Source of the DNA: Chitinophaga flava
GTDB taxonomy: Bacteria; Bacteroidota; Bacteroidia; Chitinophagales; Chitinophagaceae
Assembly: GCF_003308995.1 (NCBI RefSeq)
Contig: NZ_QFFJ01000002.1
Location: 2,232,001-2,296,000 of the forward strand
Length of the DNA: 64,000 bases
Reading direction: 5' to 3'
Position 1 is the stretch's first letter. Each line of letters opens with the position of its first letter. The notes below the pieces were generated by a model. The model was not told where the DNA came from. It saw only the letters and a program-made list of their open reading frames with translations, and ran no database searches. The translations under genes were made by a program, and so were the position numbers. Shown piece by piece: positions 1-7,897 of this stretch.

Positions 1-308
1 CCTCCTGGTTTTAACAGCTGATAAGTGTTTTGCAGGGCCTTTTTACAGTCGTGGTAAGACAAATGCTCCAGCACATGACTGCAATAAATGCCATCACAGG
101 AGTTTTCGCCCACACCAGGCAATCCTTTCAGGATATCACCCAAAATAACATTGGGATGAAAGGCTACGTGCATGCTCCGTTTTAATAGGTTACCAATTAA
201 AGGCAGCTGTTGTAGCCGCAGGGTAGGTGATGAATCGAAGTTCTTCCATCCTTCCGGCGCCGAAAAGGGCCCGCAACCATATTGTACATAAAGTTTATGC
301 TGTACCAT
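1..308 (-). CDS. SAM-dependent methyltransferase, N-terminal part (cut by window edge)
   Basis: Reading the minus strand from the ATG at 308 gives about 102 codons that stay open to the window edge. The start 'MVQHKLYVQYGCG' contains the glycine-rich SAM-binding motif I of class I methyltransferases, and a later 'SHVLEHL' followed by 'LLKPGG' matches the type 11 methyltransferase pattern. Proteins with the 'LYVQYGCG...NFDSSPT' opening usually sit in polysaccharide or glycosyltransferase clusters (family knowledge), but no such neighbour is visible here. An in-frame TGA lies directly upstream of the ATG, which fixes this start. The C-terminus lies outside the window. Confidence 0.75.
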   Translation of the reverse strand, partial: MVQHKLYVQYGCGPFSAPEGWKNFDSSPTLRLQQLPLIGNLLKRSMHVAFHPNVILGDILKGLPGVGENSCDGIYCSHVLEHLSYHDCKKALQNTYQLLKPG

Positions 309-798
309 AATTCAATAGTCATCTTTATGAAAAAATAGGGGTAATACGTTTTCGGAAAAATGCAATATCCATTCTCCTGTATAAATGCATTCAATCACTA
401 TTCCCAACCGGCGAACATTCAGTAGTCGGGCTTTCGGATGATATCCATTTCCAGTTTGATATCTTCCGGCCGGTACTTATTAAACCAGGCTTTGGGCCGA
501 GGCTTAGACCGATATTAATGCACCTCCACATTCTTGTATATAGCTTGTTGTTTTTGGGGTGAAGGTTGGTATTCCTAATTTAATGAAAAGAACTTGTACA
601 GCAATGGCTTAATAAGCAAATTGTTGAAACATAATATGTGTTGGTGTAACCAGTCCTGTACTGTAGGGTTAAACGTTTACCTCATAGCTTTGGTTCTTCA
701 TTCACTATATGAATTTCTTATTATAAAAATTTCATACATAATTTTATTTTAAAATGTTGAGTCTTATGACGGCTGTTCTACAGCAAGCTCTAAGGCTG
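309..798. other. intergenic stretch without an intact gene
   Basis: Apart from the short open remnant at 419-514, nothing recognisable is present. The part from 540 to 780 is AT-rich and has no convincing reading frame, RNA gene or strong hairpin. Confidence 0.5.
419..514 (-). pseudogene. possible gene remnant, 31 codons ending in a stop
   Basis: The minus strand is open from a TAA at 515-517 to a TGA at 419-421. The peptide has a protein-like charged composition ('AWFNKYRPEDIK', 'MDIIRKPDY' at the end) but contains no suitable start codon upstream. I do not recognise the family. It could be the tail of a lost gene from the same cluster as the methyltransferase, or chance. Confidence 0.25.
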
Positions 799-1014
799 TT
801 AGCAGCAGCAATTACCCTGTTGTATTGGAGGGCATTTCACGGTGCCATAACTGCAGTATACGCAGCAGTCGCCGGTTTTGGGTTTTAGATGCTCATGGCA
901 GTTTTCGCACTCATAGAAATATTGACAGGCATTGGTGGGCATTGTTTCTTCCTTCTGATACCCGCAGTTTGGACAGGTGAGAACTGATTTTAATTGAATG
1001 ACAGTAGCAGACAT
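799..1014 (-). CDS. GDCCVxC-domain small cysteine-rich protein
   Basis: This 71-residue protein has two CxxC pairs (C14/C17 and C36/C39), then the motif GDCCVYC at 48-54 followed by SYGTVKCPP, and ends in a cysteine cluster. The motif defines the family named 'GDCCVxC domain-containing (seleno)protein'. Here every position is encoded by TGC, so it is the cysteine form. It lies 44 bp downstream of the MerT-MerP gene on the same strand and is probably the last gene of that operon. Members of the family are often found beside mercury or arsenic genes, so metal binding or transfer is a reasonable inference; no activity can be read from the sequence. Confidence 0.8.
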   Translation of the reverse strand: MSATVIQLKSVLTCPNCGYQKEETMPTNACQYFYECENCHEHLKPKTGDCCVYCSYGTVKCPPIQQGNCCC

Positions 1015-1058
1015 AGATGATAGTTTTATTGTTTACGAATTCTTTACTCAGTAACGTT

Positions 1059-1661
1059 TTATGGTATTACTTTATAGCCTGTTTCGCGCTCTACAGCCGT
1101 GGCCAGCTGTTGAAAGGATATTTGAATACTGTCAAATGTTACTACTGATATACCTTTGGCATAAGAGGTATTAACTTGTCGTACTCCTTTCTTTTGCGCT
1201 AAAACATTATTTACATGCCCTTCACAGGCTTCACAGCTCATGCCCTGTATATGGAGTACCACCTGCTGTAAGCTGGTTGGATTGCTGACAGCCATATTTT
1301 TCCCGGGTGTCTGGGGTTGAAGATATTTGGCGTAATAGGGAAAGGTTGACAATAAAACAGAAACTCCGGTGATCATCCACAGAAAGGCTTTTGATTGTAA
1401 CCAGTTTTTTTTCCCTTCATCTACACAGCCACAGGCATCTTTGGGCCGGGGCTTATAAGCCTGATAGAATGCGAATCCTAAAACCAGTAGGGTTGCACCC
1501 AGCAAATAGGGCCGTAGCGGCGCAGCCCAGCTAAATGCCGCAACTGTTCCACCTGCACCCCCTATTATGACCAGCAGCGGCATAATGCAGCAAAGAGACG
1601 ATGTGGCCGCAAGTAAAAGACCCGAGCCAAGCAAAACTTTACTGTTTTTTCCTTTACTCAT
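1059..1661 (-). CDS. merT: mercuric transport protein MerTP (MerT-MerP fusion)
   Basis: The 200-residue protein starts with a MerT-like inner-membrane part: the first membrane helix carries the vicinal pair C24-C25 ('SSLCCIMP'), a cytoplasmic-loop pair C77/C79 ('CGC') follows, and a further membrane segment spans about 93-110. From about 133 the chain becomes a heavy-metal-associated domain with the binding motif GMSCEAC (140-146), as in periplasmic MerP. Together these parts would bind Hg(II) outside and pass it inward. The gene overlaps the upstream arsR gene by 4 bp, so the two are translationally coupled. No mercuric reductase gene lies in the window, so either merA is elsewhere or the protein handles another thiophilic metal. 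Confidence 0.85.
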   Translation of the reverse strand: MSKGKNSKVLLGSGLLLAATSSLCCIMPLLVIIGGAGGTVAAFSWAAPLRPYLLGATLLVLGFAFYQAYKPRPKDACGCVDEGKKNWLQSKAFLWMITGVSVLLSTFPYYAKYLQPQTPGKNMAVSNPTSLQQVVLHIQGMSCEACEGHVNNVLAQKKGVRQVNTSYAKGISVVTFDSIQISFQQLATAVERETGYKVIP

Positions 1662-2038
1662 GTGGTTTCAGCTTTTAAATTCATTTGATTGATAAGCTTA
1701 AAGAATGGACGCAGCAGCTTAAAATGTTCTGCCCTTATAGAATAGAGAATGGTTTGCCCTACTTTGCGGGATTCAACGATGTTACCATCCTTCATTTTGC
1801 GCAGATGTTGAGAAATGGCAGGGATGCTCATGCCCAGAATATCACTCAAATCACAAGGGCAAAGCTCTTTTTCCTCTTCCAGCAGGTACAGGATTTTTAA
1901 CCTGACATCATTGCCTGCCAGGGATAAAATACCCGAGAGCTGTGTAAAGGCGCGCTCATTTGCTGCCACCTTTTGCCTGCAATCATTTATCTGTACCGGG
2001 TTTGCCTGCTCACGAATGCATGTATTTTTCCCCTCCAT
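1658..2038 (-). CDS. ArsR/SmtB-family metal-sensing repressor
   Basis: A 126-residue winged-helix protein. The helix-turn-helix is near residues 65-84 ('MSIPAISQHLRKM'), and it is preceded by 'ELCPCDL' (C60, C62), the CxC-type metal site on helix alpha-3 seen in ArsR and CadC. C7 and C20 near the N-terminus could add ligands. It is the first gene of the arsR-merTP-GDCCVxC operon. A perfect inverted repeat over the promoter just upstream is the obvious operator, so autoregulated derepression by metal is likely. The sequence does not identify the metal; the MerTP neighbour suggests mercury. Confidence 0.88.
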   Translation of the reverse strand: MEGKNTCIREQANPVQINDCRQKVAANERAFTQLSGILSLAGNDVRLKILYLLEEEKELCPCDLSDILGMSIPAISQHLRKMKDGNIVESRKVGQTILYSIRAEHFKLLRPFFKLINQMNLKAETT

Positions 2039-2055
2039 AAGAATACTCTTTACTG

Positions 2056-2096
2056 CAAAGATAGGATTATTTAGTATTTAAGCAAATGCTTAAATA
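2056..2096 (-). promoter_or_regulatory. promoter and ArsR operator of the merTP operon
   Basis: On the minus strand the -7 element TATCTTTG (2063-2056) matches the Bacteroidota consensus TAnnTTTG, and TTG at 2085-2083 lies exactly 19 bp upstream as the -33 element. A perfect palindrome occupies 2075-2096: half-site TATTTAAGCA, 2-bp spacer, inverted half-site. It covers the -33 element, so bound ArsR would block RNA polymerase. Confidence 0.8.
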
Positions 2097-2154
2097 TTAT
2101 GCTCTGCAGCGTACTTGAAAATACGGATGCCATTCCCCTCGCTCTGTAACAGTA

Positions 2155-2715
2155 TCAGGTATTAAGCTGCCGGTCCAGCAGGTAGACATATTCCAGGCCA
2201 TCTATTTCATCCACCACCTCATCTGTTTTGATAAAACCAAAAGACCGGGCAAGTTCCAAAGAAGGTAAATTTTCCGGCGAAATGGAAACAATAAAACGGT
2301 GCACAGAAAAATGTACTGCTGCCCAATCAATAAGCCCCAGGATAGTCTCACGCGCATATCCCTTTCTTCTGTAGTCTGAGAAAATGTGATATCCAAGTTC
2401 TACTGCTCCTTTCCGGTATGGCTTGTCAGCATGAAGCTCCGGGCTACTATGGAAACGTACCAGACCAATCGTTTTCATTTCGTTTTTCAGGAGGATAGCC
2501 CTGGATGCCCATGGCCTGTAAGCCGGATCTTCCCGGAGCTGGCGGCAGTCGTTTTGCAGGCTGTTGAGTTCATTTAGAAATTCCGCCGGAATAGTAGCAT
2601 GCAGTAGTTGCTGAGCTGTTTCCAGGTTATTGTCAAGGCAAGCGTTGGTAACTTCTTCTCCCAATAATCGTATTATCAAACGCGGGGTAATGATATCATT
2701 TAAAAATATAGACAT
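2155..2715 (-). CDS. GNAT acetyltransferase, RimJ/RimL type
   Basis: A 186-residue protein of the size usual for RimJ/RimL-like N-acetyltransferases. It opens with 'ITPRLIIRLL' typical of the family, has the beta-4 'ELGYHIF' and the acetyl-CoA pyrophosphate loop 'YRRKGYARE', and ends with the 'SLELARSFGF' helix. It transfers acetyl groups from acetyl-CoA to an amine; the substrate (protein N-terminus or small molecule) cannot be told. It is separated from the mer operon by about 115 bp and appears to be a single-gene unit. Confidence 0.8.
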   Translation of the reverse strand: MSIFLNDIITPRLIIRLLGEEVTNACLDNNLETAQQLLHATIPAEFLNELNSLQNDCRQLREDPAYRPWASRAILLKNEMKTIGLVRFHSSPELHADKPYRKGAVELGYHIFSDYRRKGYARETILGLIDWAAVHFSVHRFIVSISPENLPSLELARSFGFIKTDEVVDEIDGLEYVYLLDRQLNT

Positions 2716-3154
2716 TGCTGTTAATCCTTTACGCGAATGTATTCTATTTAGCTATGGGAAAATCTAACGAAGATCAAAAAATGTCGTTTTTATACTATGA
2801 TTTTATTTCATAAATACTTTCTAAGTAAAGTTATAACAAAAGGAAAATGAGAAAATGATTCGTAGTTTTTAATTGTATTTAATTAGGATAACGAACTGAA
2901 TTTTTAATGATGAAGTATTAAATGTATAGGCTGTCAAACTTCTCAAGTAGGCACCACCATTGGGCTTCCTGTGAATGTATTCTTACTTATCCAGTCTAAA
3001 ATTTTAATGCTGGTATTCGTATTTTTAAATATTTTCGTTGTGTGCAATTGTGATAGTGACAACCACACTATATCCCATTGGTAGTTAAATAACCGAAGTA
3101 TTTGATAATCCTGTTAATTTTTATTATCCACTTTAAAACCCAAAATCCCTCAAC
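2716..3154. other. AT-rich intergenic region
   Basis: No reading frame, RNA gene or repeat that I can support. It presumably holds the promoters for the leftward GNAT gene and the rightward hemopexin gene, but no exact TAnnTTTG element stands out. Confidence 0.4.
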
Positions 3155-3907
3155 ATGAAAAGATTATTTGCCCTGGTCATCAGCGGCTCTATGGTATTGA
3201 TTAACCAGTCATGCCAGAAAAGCAACATGAAAGAAGAGACCCCCACTGTAAAAAACAGCACATTAAATGCAGGTGTCAGTGCCAAGGCGGTAGGCTCCTG
3301 TTTCAGCGCCACTTACATAGATACCTGGCATTATCCGACACCGCAGCTGTACATTTTTCATGATAATCAGTATGCCCGTTACGATGTGATCACCAATACC
3401 TACAATGGTGTGAACAGTATCTCTGCCTACGCTGGCGTGCCTTTCAGTTCCTTTGATGCAGCATATGTGGATACCTGGAGTTACCCTACTCCACAGCTGT
3501 ATATTTTCAAAGGCAACCAGTATGCGCGGTATGATATCCTCACTAATACCTACCAAGGAGTGAATAGCCTCTCTGCATACGCCGGCGTGCCTTTCACCTC
3601 CATTGATGCGGCTTATGTGGATACATGGAACTATCCCACCCCCCAGCTGATGCTGTTTAGTGGTACACAATATGCCCGCTATGACATCCTGACCAATACC
3701 TACAAAGGTGTGAACAACATTGCCAGTGGTTATCCTGGCGTGCCTTTCAGCACCTTCGACGCCACTTATGTGGATACCTGGAACTATCCTACTCCACAGT
3801 TGTATATCTTCAGAGGTAACCAGTATGCGCGGTACGACATACCCACCAATTCATACAAAGGTGTGAACACTACAGCTGCTTACACTGGCGTGCCTTTCTG
3901 CCGGTAA
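3155..3907 (+). CDS. hemopexin-repeat lipoprotein (four-bladed propeller)
   Basis: The 250-residue protein has a signal peptide ending at Cys20 ('NQSCQK', a loose lipobox), a linker, then four tandem repeats of 49-51 residues (49-97, 98-147, 148-198, 199-248). Each contains Y(V/I)DTW.YPTPQL, NQYARYD and NTY.GVN, the pattern of hemopexin blades. Besides Cys20 the only cysteines are Cys49 at the start of blade 1 and Cys249 after blade 4. In vertebrate hemopexin domains a disulfide joins blades I and IV, so this looks like a complete, disulfide-closed propeller. The ligand is unknown; heme, metal or protein binding are possible. No heme-uptake gene is adjacent. Confidence 0.8.
   Translation: MKRLFALVISGSMVLINQSCQKSNMKEETPTVKNSTLNAGVSAKAVGSCFSATYIDTWHYPTPQLYIFHDNQYARYDVITNTYNGVNSISAYAGVPFSSFDAAYVDTWSYPTPQLYIFKGNQYARYDILTNTYQGVNSLSAYAGVPFTSIDAAYVDTWNYPTPQLMLFSGTQYARYDILTNTYKGVNNIASGYPGVPFSTFDATYVDTWNYPTPQLYIFRGNQYARYDIPTNSYKGVNTTAAYTGVPFCR
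3299..3901 (+). repeat. four tandem ~150-bp coding repeats
   Basis: These are the DNA copies of the four hemopexin blades. The segments are clearly similar at the nucleotide level (shared phrases such as TATGTGGATAC and CTGGCGTGCCTTTC), which suggests recent duplication or homogenisation within the gene. Confidence 0.75.
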
Positions 3908-3979
3908 TCGAACAAGTGAATGGGGTTGGCTCAAAAGTAAAAGAATACTTTTGGGCCAGCCTTCTTCTTTTAGGGGATA

Positions 3980-5506
3980 TTATTTCCTCATTAACCCCAG
4001 TTTCTTCATCGCCTTGATACCATCTTGACTGACCGGATTCAATTCAAGTGACTTCCTGTACATAATCACGGCATCCTCTTTATGCCCGCATTCCAGCAAG
4101 GCTTCTGCGTAGCTATCGTAGGTATTGAAGTTGGCTGGGTCCAGAAAGGTATTGAGTTTAAATGTTTCCAGCGACCATTGTTGATGCGATTTATGATTGG
4201 ATTGATACAGGAAATCATACCCAAGAAAATTCATCTCTCTGGTATTAAAATAATAGTGTGTGGTATCAGCCATATAGAGATGGAGCATGCAGGCAGCATG
4301 ATCTGGTCCTTTTTCCATCAGTGCTTTAGCATACGCACGTACCGCAGATGTCTTGAAATCAAGCGGTATGGGAGGCTGGTTATTCAGCATATAGAAACAA
4401 GAGGTTACGTTATCCCCGAATCTGCTGTTGCCATTGGTATAAGCCACCAGCATTTGTTTTCGGTCAAGGTTGTGATAATAGAAAGTGGCCAGTCCGAATT
4501 TAAATCCTCCATGACCTACACCTTTTCCATATGCCGGCTGATTAAATATTTCCCAGCCCAGACCATACTGGCCTGTACCTTCGCCCAGCATGGTGTCCAT
4601 CTGCTCCGTATATTCCTTTCCGTTATTGAGTTTTAAAGGGGTAATAGCTTCCTCTACAGTGGACAATGATAACAGTTTCCCGCTAAAGAATGCGTTGTCG
4701 AATTTTATCATGTCATCCATGGTGGTAATGATATTGGATGCCCCTATGCTTGCCTGGTTATTGTATTCGCTGTACCGATAACGTTTAACCTGATCAGCAG
4801 GGAGGTACACTGAATCATAATAAGTGGGTTTTATCTGTTGCTTCACACAGAGAGTATCCTTGTTGCTGCCATATATCGATACGTAAGTATCTTTCATGCC
4901 TGCTGGTATGAAAATATTTTCCTCCAGATAGGCGGGAAAGGAGATGCCCGTGACTTTTTCTGTGATTAAGGCTAGTAGCGTGTAATTGGTATTACAATAA
5001 CGAAACTGATCTCCCGGCGTAAAGTAAAGTCCTTTCTTCCATTGCCTGAGCAGTGGTAAAACAACGGCATTGAAAATGATTGAATCGGGGTATTGTTTAA
5101 TTACTTCTTCGTACAGCTCAAGGTTAGGCAAGCCGGAAGTATGAGTAAGCAAATGACGGATGGTGACTCCTTTAAAAGGGAAGGAGGGAAGGTACTTTGC
5201 CACCTCATCATCCAGTTTCAGTTTTCTTTTATCTTTCAATTGAAGGATAGCTGTGGAGGTAAATATCTTTGAAACAGATGCAAGATTGAAGCGTGATTGT
5301 GCTGTGTTGGGCTTTTGAGCGGTGTAATCTGCATATCCACCTGAATAGGCGTATACTTTATGCCCCTTTTCTGCCAATGCGATATTGCCATCATAAAGAT
5401 GATAAGCGGAGAGGGAGGCAAAGTATGTTTCCAGGAGGGAGTCCCGTTGCTGGGCCTGTATGCTGGCTGATATCAGGCATATTATTCCGATAATAAATTG
5501 TCGCAT
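3980..5506 (-). CDS. serine beta-lactamase-like hydrolase with C-terminal TPR-like tail
   Basis: Class C beta-lactamase / penicillin-binding-protein-like fold. Start chosen at the ATG at 5506 because 'MRQFIIGIICLISASIQAQ' is then a normal signal peptide; an alternative start lies 9 codons upstream. The catalytic SxxK is in 'LASVSKIF', the second motif YxN in 'RYCNTNY', and the third motif is 'GHGG' rather than KTG, as in esterase- or peptidase-like members. The last ~60 residues ('ALLECGHKEDAVIMYRKSL') resemble one tetratricopeptide repeat, common in Bacteroidota homologues. It is secreted and probably hydrolyses an ester or a D-amino-acid peptide; true beta-lactamase activity is not implied. 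Confidence 0.82.
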   Translation of the reverse strand: MRQFIIGIICLISASIQAQQRDSLLETYFASLSAYHLYDGNIALAEKGHKVYAYSGGYADYTAQKPNTAQSRFNLASVSKIFTSTAILQLKDKRKLKLDDEVAKYLPSFPFKGVTIRHLLTHTSGLPNLELYEEVIKQYPDSIIFNAVVLPLLRQWKKGLYFTPGDQFRYCNTNYTLLALITEKVTGISFPAYLEENIFIPAGMKDTYVSIYGSNKDTLCVKQQIKPTYYDSVYLPADQVKRYRYSEYNNQASIGASNIITTMDDMIKFDNAFFSGKLLSLSTVEEAITPLKLNNGKEYTEQMDTMLGEGTGQYGLGWEIFNQPAYGKGVGHGGFKFGLATFYYHNLDRKQMLVAYTNGNSRFGDNVTSCFYMLNNQPPIPLDFKTSAVRAYAKALMEKGPDHAACMLHLYMADTTHYYFNTREMNFLGYDFLYQSNHKSHQQWSLETFKLNTFLDPANFNTYDSYAEALLECGHKEDAVIMYRKSLELNPVSQDGIKAMKKLGLMRK

Positions 5507-5638
5507 AAACCGGGTTTTGGTAAGGCTGGACAATATTATAGGAAAGCAGCGAAGAGGGTTGTTACATGTGGTGAAAGGTGTAAATAATGTGACGAAACAG
5601 GCAAATTCGGGTGTTGTGGTACAAACAATACAGCGCTA

Positions 5639-5670
5639 CAGAGAAGCAGCACATGTGTGCTGCTTCTCTG
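5639..5670. terminator. strong hairpin, 15-bp perfect stem
   Basis: CAGAGAAGCAGCACA and its exact complement are separated by 2 nt. It lies downstream of the small lanthipeptide-like ORF on the minus strand. Neither side has a clear T-run, so it may be a terminator or an RNA-stabilising structure. Confidence 0.45.
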
Positions 5671-5706
5671 CAATCAAATTGGCTGATTCAAAAATGTCCG
5701 GGCAAT

Positions 5707-5733
5707 CTGATCTGTAACAGATCAGTTTTTTTC
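5707..5733 (+). terminator. hairpin followed by T-run
   Basis: CTGATCTG-taa-CAGATCAG followed by seven T residues on the plus strand. This is a good intrinsic terminator shape, but no plus-strand gene ends here. Confidence 0.4.
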
Positions 5734-5760
5734 AGACAAAAAATTATTCAGCAGTTGTTG

Positions 5761-5919
5761 TTAGCAGAAATAGCCGTTCCTGCGGGCTTCCTCATCACAA
5801 TTAATAAAAGTGTGATAGGAAATACGGCCTTCTGATTGATTTTTTTGTTCACTCAGTGAGTTAACGGTTGTTTTGTTGAGCATCAGTTTTTTTGCCAACG
5901 CGATTTTTTTCTTTTTCAT
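5761..5919 (-). CDS. putative class I lanthipeptide-type precursor peptide
   Basis: A 52-codon minus-strand ORF, too short for usual ORF cut-offs. The N-terminus 'MKKKKIALAKKLMLNKTTV' followed by 'NSL' fits the Bacteroidota class I lanthipeptide leader pattern (Lys-rich start, K-x-L-x-x-K-K-L-x-L-N-K-x-T-V/I-x-x-L). The remaining ~28 residues have Ser and Thr plus two cysteines, one internal ('FINCDEE') and one as the last residue ('NGYFC'), as needed for thioether rings. There is no GG cleavage site, which is unusual. No LanB dehydratase, LanC cyclase or peptidase-transporter is adjacent, so it would be an orphan precursor. The assignment rests only on leader resemblance. Confidence 0.55.
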   Translation of the reverse strand: MKKKKIALAKKLMLNKTTVNSLSEQKNQSEGRISYHTFINCDEEARRNGYFC

Positions 5920-6283
5920 GTTTCATAACATTTAATGGTAAATCCTCCCTGTCTTTAATCATGTGATATGGCCATGGGCGGGTTATTCAGCGCAGTAAAT
6001 TCAGCATAATAGATTCTCCTGGAGAGATCTCCTGCTGTAACATTCTTTATATATACCTGTGGAAAACGCGGCTATACTTTTACGTGAAGAATAGAGTTGA
6101 CAGGTGACGATATCGGGTATAACTTTTCAAAAAAAACATAAGCAAACGGGTTAATCTGATCAATGTATCACTATCTAAAAATACAAAAAAAAATGAAAAA
6201 CAATTGGTCAAAAAGTCGGAAGATATTTGAATCATCCAAATAATAATTACATTGGCATCTATTAACTACATAGTTTGGGTCAG
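5920..6283. other. intergenic, upstream of precursor and Crp/Fnr genes
   Basis: No further ORF is supported. It must hold the promoters of the leftward small peptide gene and the rightward regulator, but no exact TAnnTTTG box was found. Confidence 0.4.
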
Positions 6284-6865
6284 ATGGATAACAGGTTAAC
6301 CGGTTTCTTTGCGGCTATGGAGCAATATGCTCCGCTTTCCGGGGATGCAAAAAATGCATTCACAGAACATCTTCATTTCAGGGAGTTGAAAAAACATGAA
6401 CTGTATCTGGTACAGGAAGACATCCCTCAGAAGATTGCCTATGTCAGCAGGGGATTGCTGTCATACTATAGAATACAGGAAAACGGGGATATCGTTATAA
6501 AGCGGTTTTTTGCTGAAAATTCGTTTGTAGCATCTACGGCAGCGCTGGTAAAAAGGGCACCCAGTATGTTTGCTATCGAAGCCCTGGAAGATACGCTACT
6601 GATAGAATTTCATTTCGAACAGTTTAAACAGCTGATGCATAACTATACAGACCTGGCCTTTTTCTGGATCAGCTATCTCGAAGAAAACTGGGTGGCCCGG
6701 AAAGAGGAGCTGGAAATAACCCTTAAATACCTCACGGCCAAAGAACGTTACCTTGACTTCATTCAAAACAACCCCACGTTGGTGAACCGCCTCCGTCAGC
6801 ATCATATTGCTGCCTTCCTGGGAGTTACGCCTACACAGCTGAGCCGTATCCGCAAAGAGCTGTGA
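6284..6865 (+). CDS. Crp/Fnr-family transcription regulator
   Basis: About 193 residues: an N-terminal cyclic-nucleotide-binding beta-barrel (about 20-120; 'KHELYLVQED', 'SRGLLSYYR') and a C-terminal helix-turn-helix ending in 'HIAAFLGVTPTQLSRIRKEL'. The ATG at 6284 is preferred to an in-frame TTG three codons earlier. The effector-binding loop lacks a typical cAMP phosphate-binding motif, as is usual for Bacteroidota members. It lies 100 bp upstream of an EamA transporter gene on the same strand, a common pairing in this phylum that suggests it controls the exporter. Confidence 0.85.
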   Translation: MDNRLTGFFAAMEQYAPLSGDAKNAFTEHLHFRELKKHELYLVQEDIPQKIAYVSRGLLSYYRIQENGDIVIKRFFAENSFVASTAALVKRAPSMFAIEALEDTLLIEFHFEQFKQLMHNYTDLAFFWISYLEENWVARKEELEITLKYLTAKERYLDFIQNNPTLVNRLRQHHIAAFLGVTPTQLSRIRKEL

Positions 6866-6969
6866 AATTTTCCCTGGCATCAACATATGTATATGTTTAT
6901 TCCCAGTGACCGTTCTAGTTTTGCCTTACGCTTTTGAAAAGCGAAGGATTGTTAAACGGTTATTTTTTC

Positions 6970-7848
6970 ATGAATAGACTCAAAGGAGCCTTCTTTGTGG
7001 TGATGGGAGCTGCAAGTTATGGCGTACTGGCCACTTTTGTAAAAATCGCAGGACAGCAGGGCTATACCACGGGGGCTGTCACATTTTCCCAATTCCTGGC
7101 AGGATTCTTATTCCTGTTTCTCTTACAGTTTTTTTTGCCGCGAAGGAAACAGGCAGTGCCTCTGCCGTTATCAGAAAAAATCAGGCTCATTGCCGGCGGT
7201 ACTTCCCTCGGGCTTACCAGCACCTTCTATTACCTCTCCGTGCAGTATCTGCCGGTATCTGTTTGTATTATCCTGCTGATGCAGACTATCTGGATGGGCA
7301 TTGTGTACGAGAGTATCAGGAAACGTGCAATGCCTGCATGGTCCAGGCTTTTGGCCATCGTCATTGTATTGGGAGGAACCATACTGGCTACAGGCGTGTA
7401 TGAGTCCCATTTTATACCTGACTGGAAAGGAGTGCTGTTTGGTATGCTTGCCGCGGTGAGTTATACAGTTGCAATGGGTGTCTCCAATAGTCTTGCACTT
7501 GAACAGCCGGTAATCCGGAAGTCCATGTACCTCGTATTGGGTGGTCTGCTGGCCATTCTCATTTTCTGGAACAGACAGATTGTAGTTGACTTCCGGCCCG
7601 ATATCTTCTGGAAATGGGGGCTGTTCCTGGCTACATTCGGTACTATATTGCCGCCTGTGCTGTTTAGTAAAGGGTTTCCGAAAGTGGGCATAGGAACTGG
7701 GAGTATCCTTTCGGCAGTGGAAATACCAGTTTCTATCGGTTGCGCCTGTATTTTTTTGCAGGAGCCTGTCAGTACGCTGCAATGTCTGGGCGTAGCCCTG
7801 ATCATTAGCGGTATCATAGCTGCCAATCTGAAACCAGGCAAATCATAA
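6970..7848 (+). CDS. EamA/DMT-superfamily inner-membrane transporter
   Basis: About 292 residues with ten hydrophobic segments arranged as two EamA repeats (the first opening 'KGAFFVVMGAASYG', the second 'WKGVLFGMLAAVSYT'). Such proteins export amino acids, nucleosides or other metabolites; the substrate cannot be deduced. The ATG at 6970 is chosen over an in-frame TTG 12 codons upstream because it starts directly before the first membrane segment. It probably forms one unit with the Crp/Fnr regulator upstream. Confidence 0.85.
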   Translation: MNRLKGAFFVVMGAASYGVLATFVKIAGQQGYTTGAVTFSQFLAGFLFLFLLQFFLPRRKQAVPLPLSEKIRLIAGGTSLGLTSTFYYLSVQYLPVSVCIILLMQTIWMGIVYESIRKRAMPAWSRLLAIVIVLGGTILATGVYESHFIPDWKGVLFGMLAAVSYTVAMGVSNSLALEQPVIRKSMYLVLGGLLAILIFWNRQIVVDFRPDIFWKWGLFLATFGTILPPVLFSKGFPKVGIGTGSILSAVEIPVSIGCACIFLQEPVSTLQCLGVALIISGIIAANLKPGKS

Positions 7849-7897
7849 AACTCCTGCGGACATCAATACCTGTAATTAATTTTTAAATATAATAGAT

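Noticed and set aside
799..1014. GDCCVxC gene as a selenoprotein
   Set aside because: Every relevant codon is TGC, no in-frame TGA or SECIS-like element is needed; it is the cysteine form.
3299..3901. CRISPR array
   Set aside because: The ~150-bp periodic repeats are coding blades of a propeller, without short repeats and unique spacers.
5761..5924. Alternative start 5 bp upstream of the small peptide (MKHEKEKN...)
   Set aside because: It is in another frame and ends after 21 codons; the MKKKKIALAKK frame fits a known leader type.
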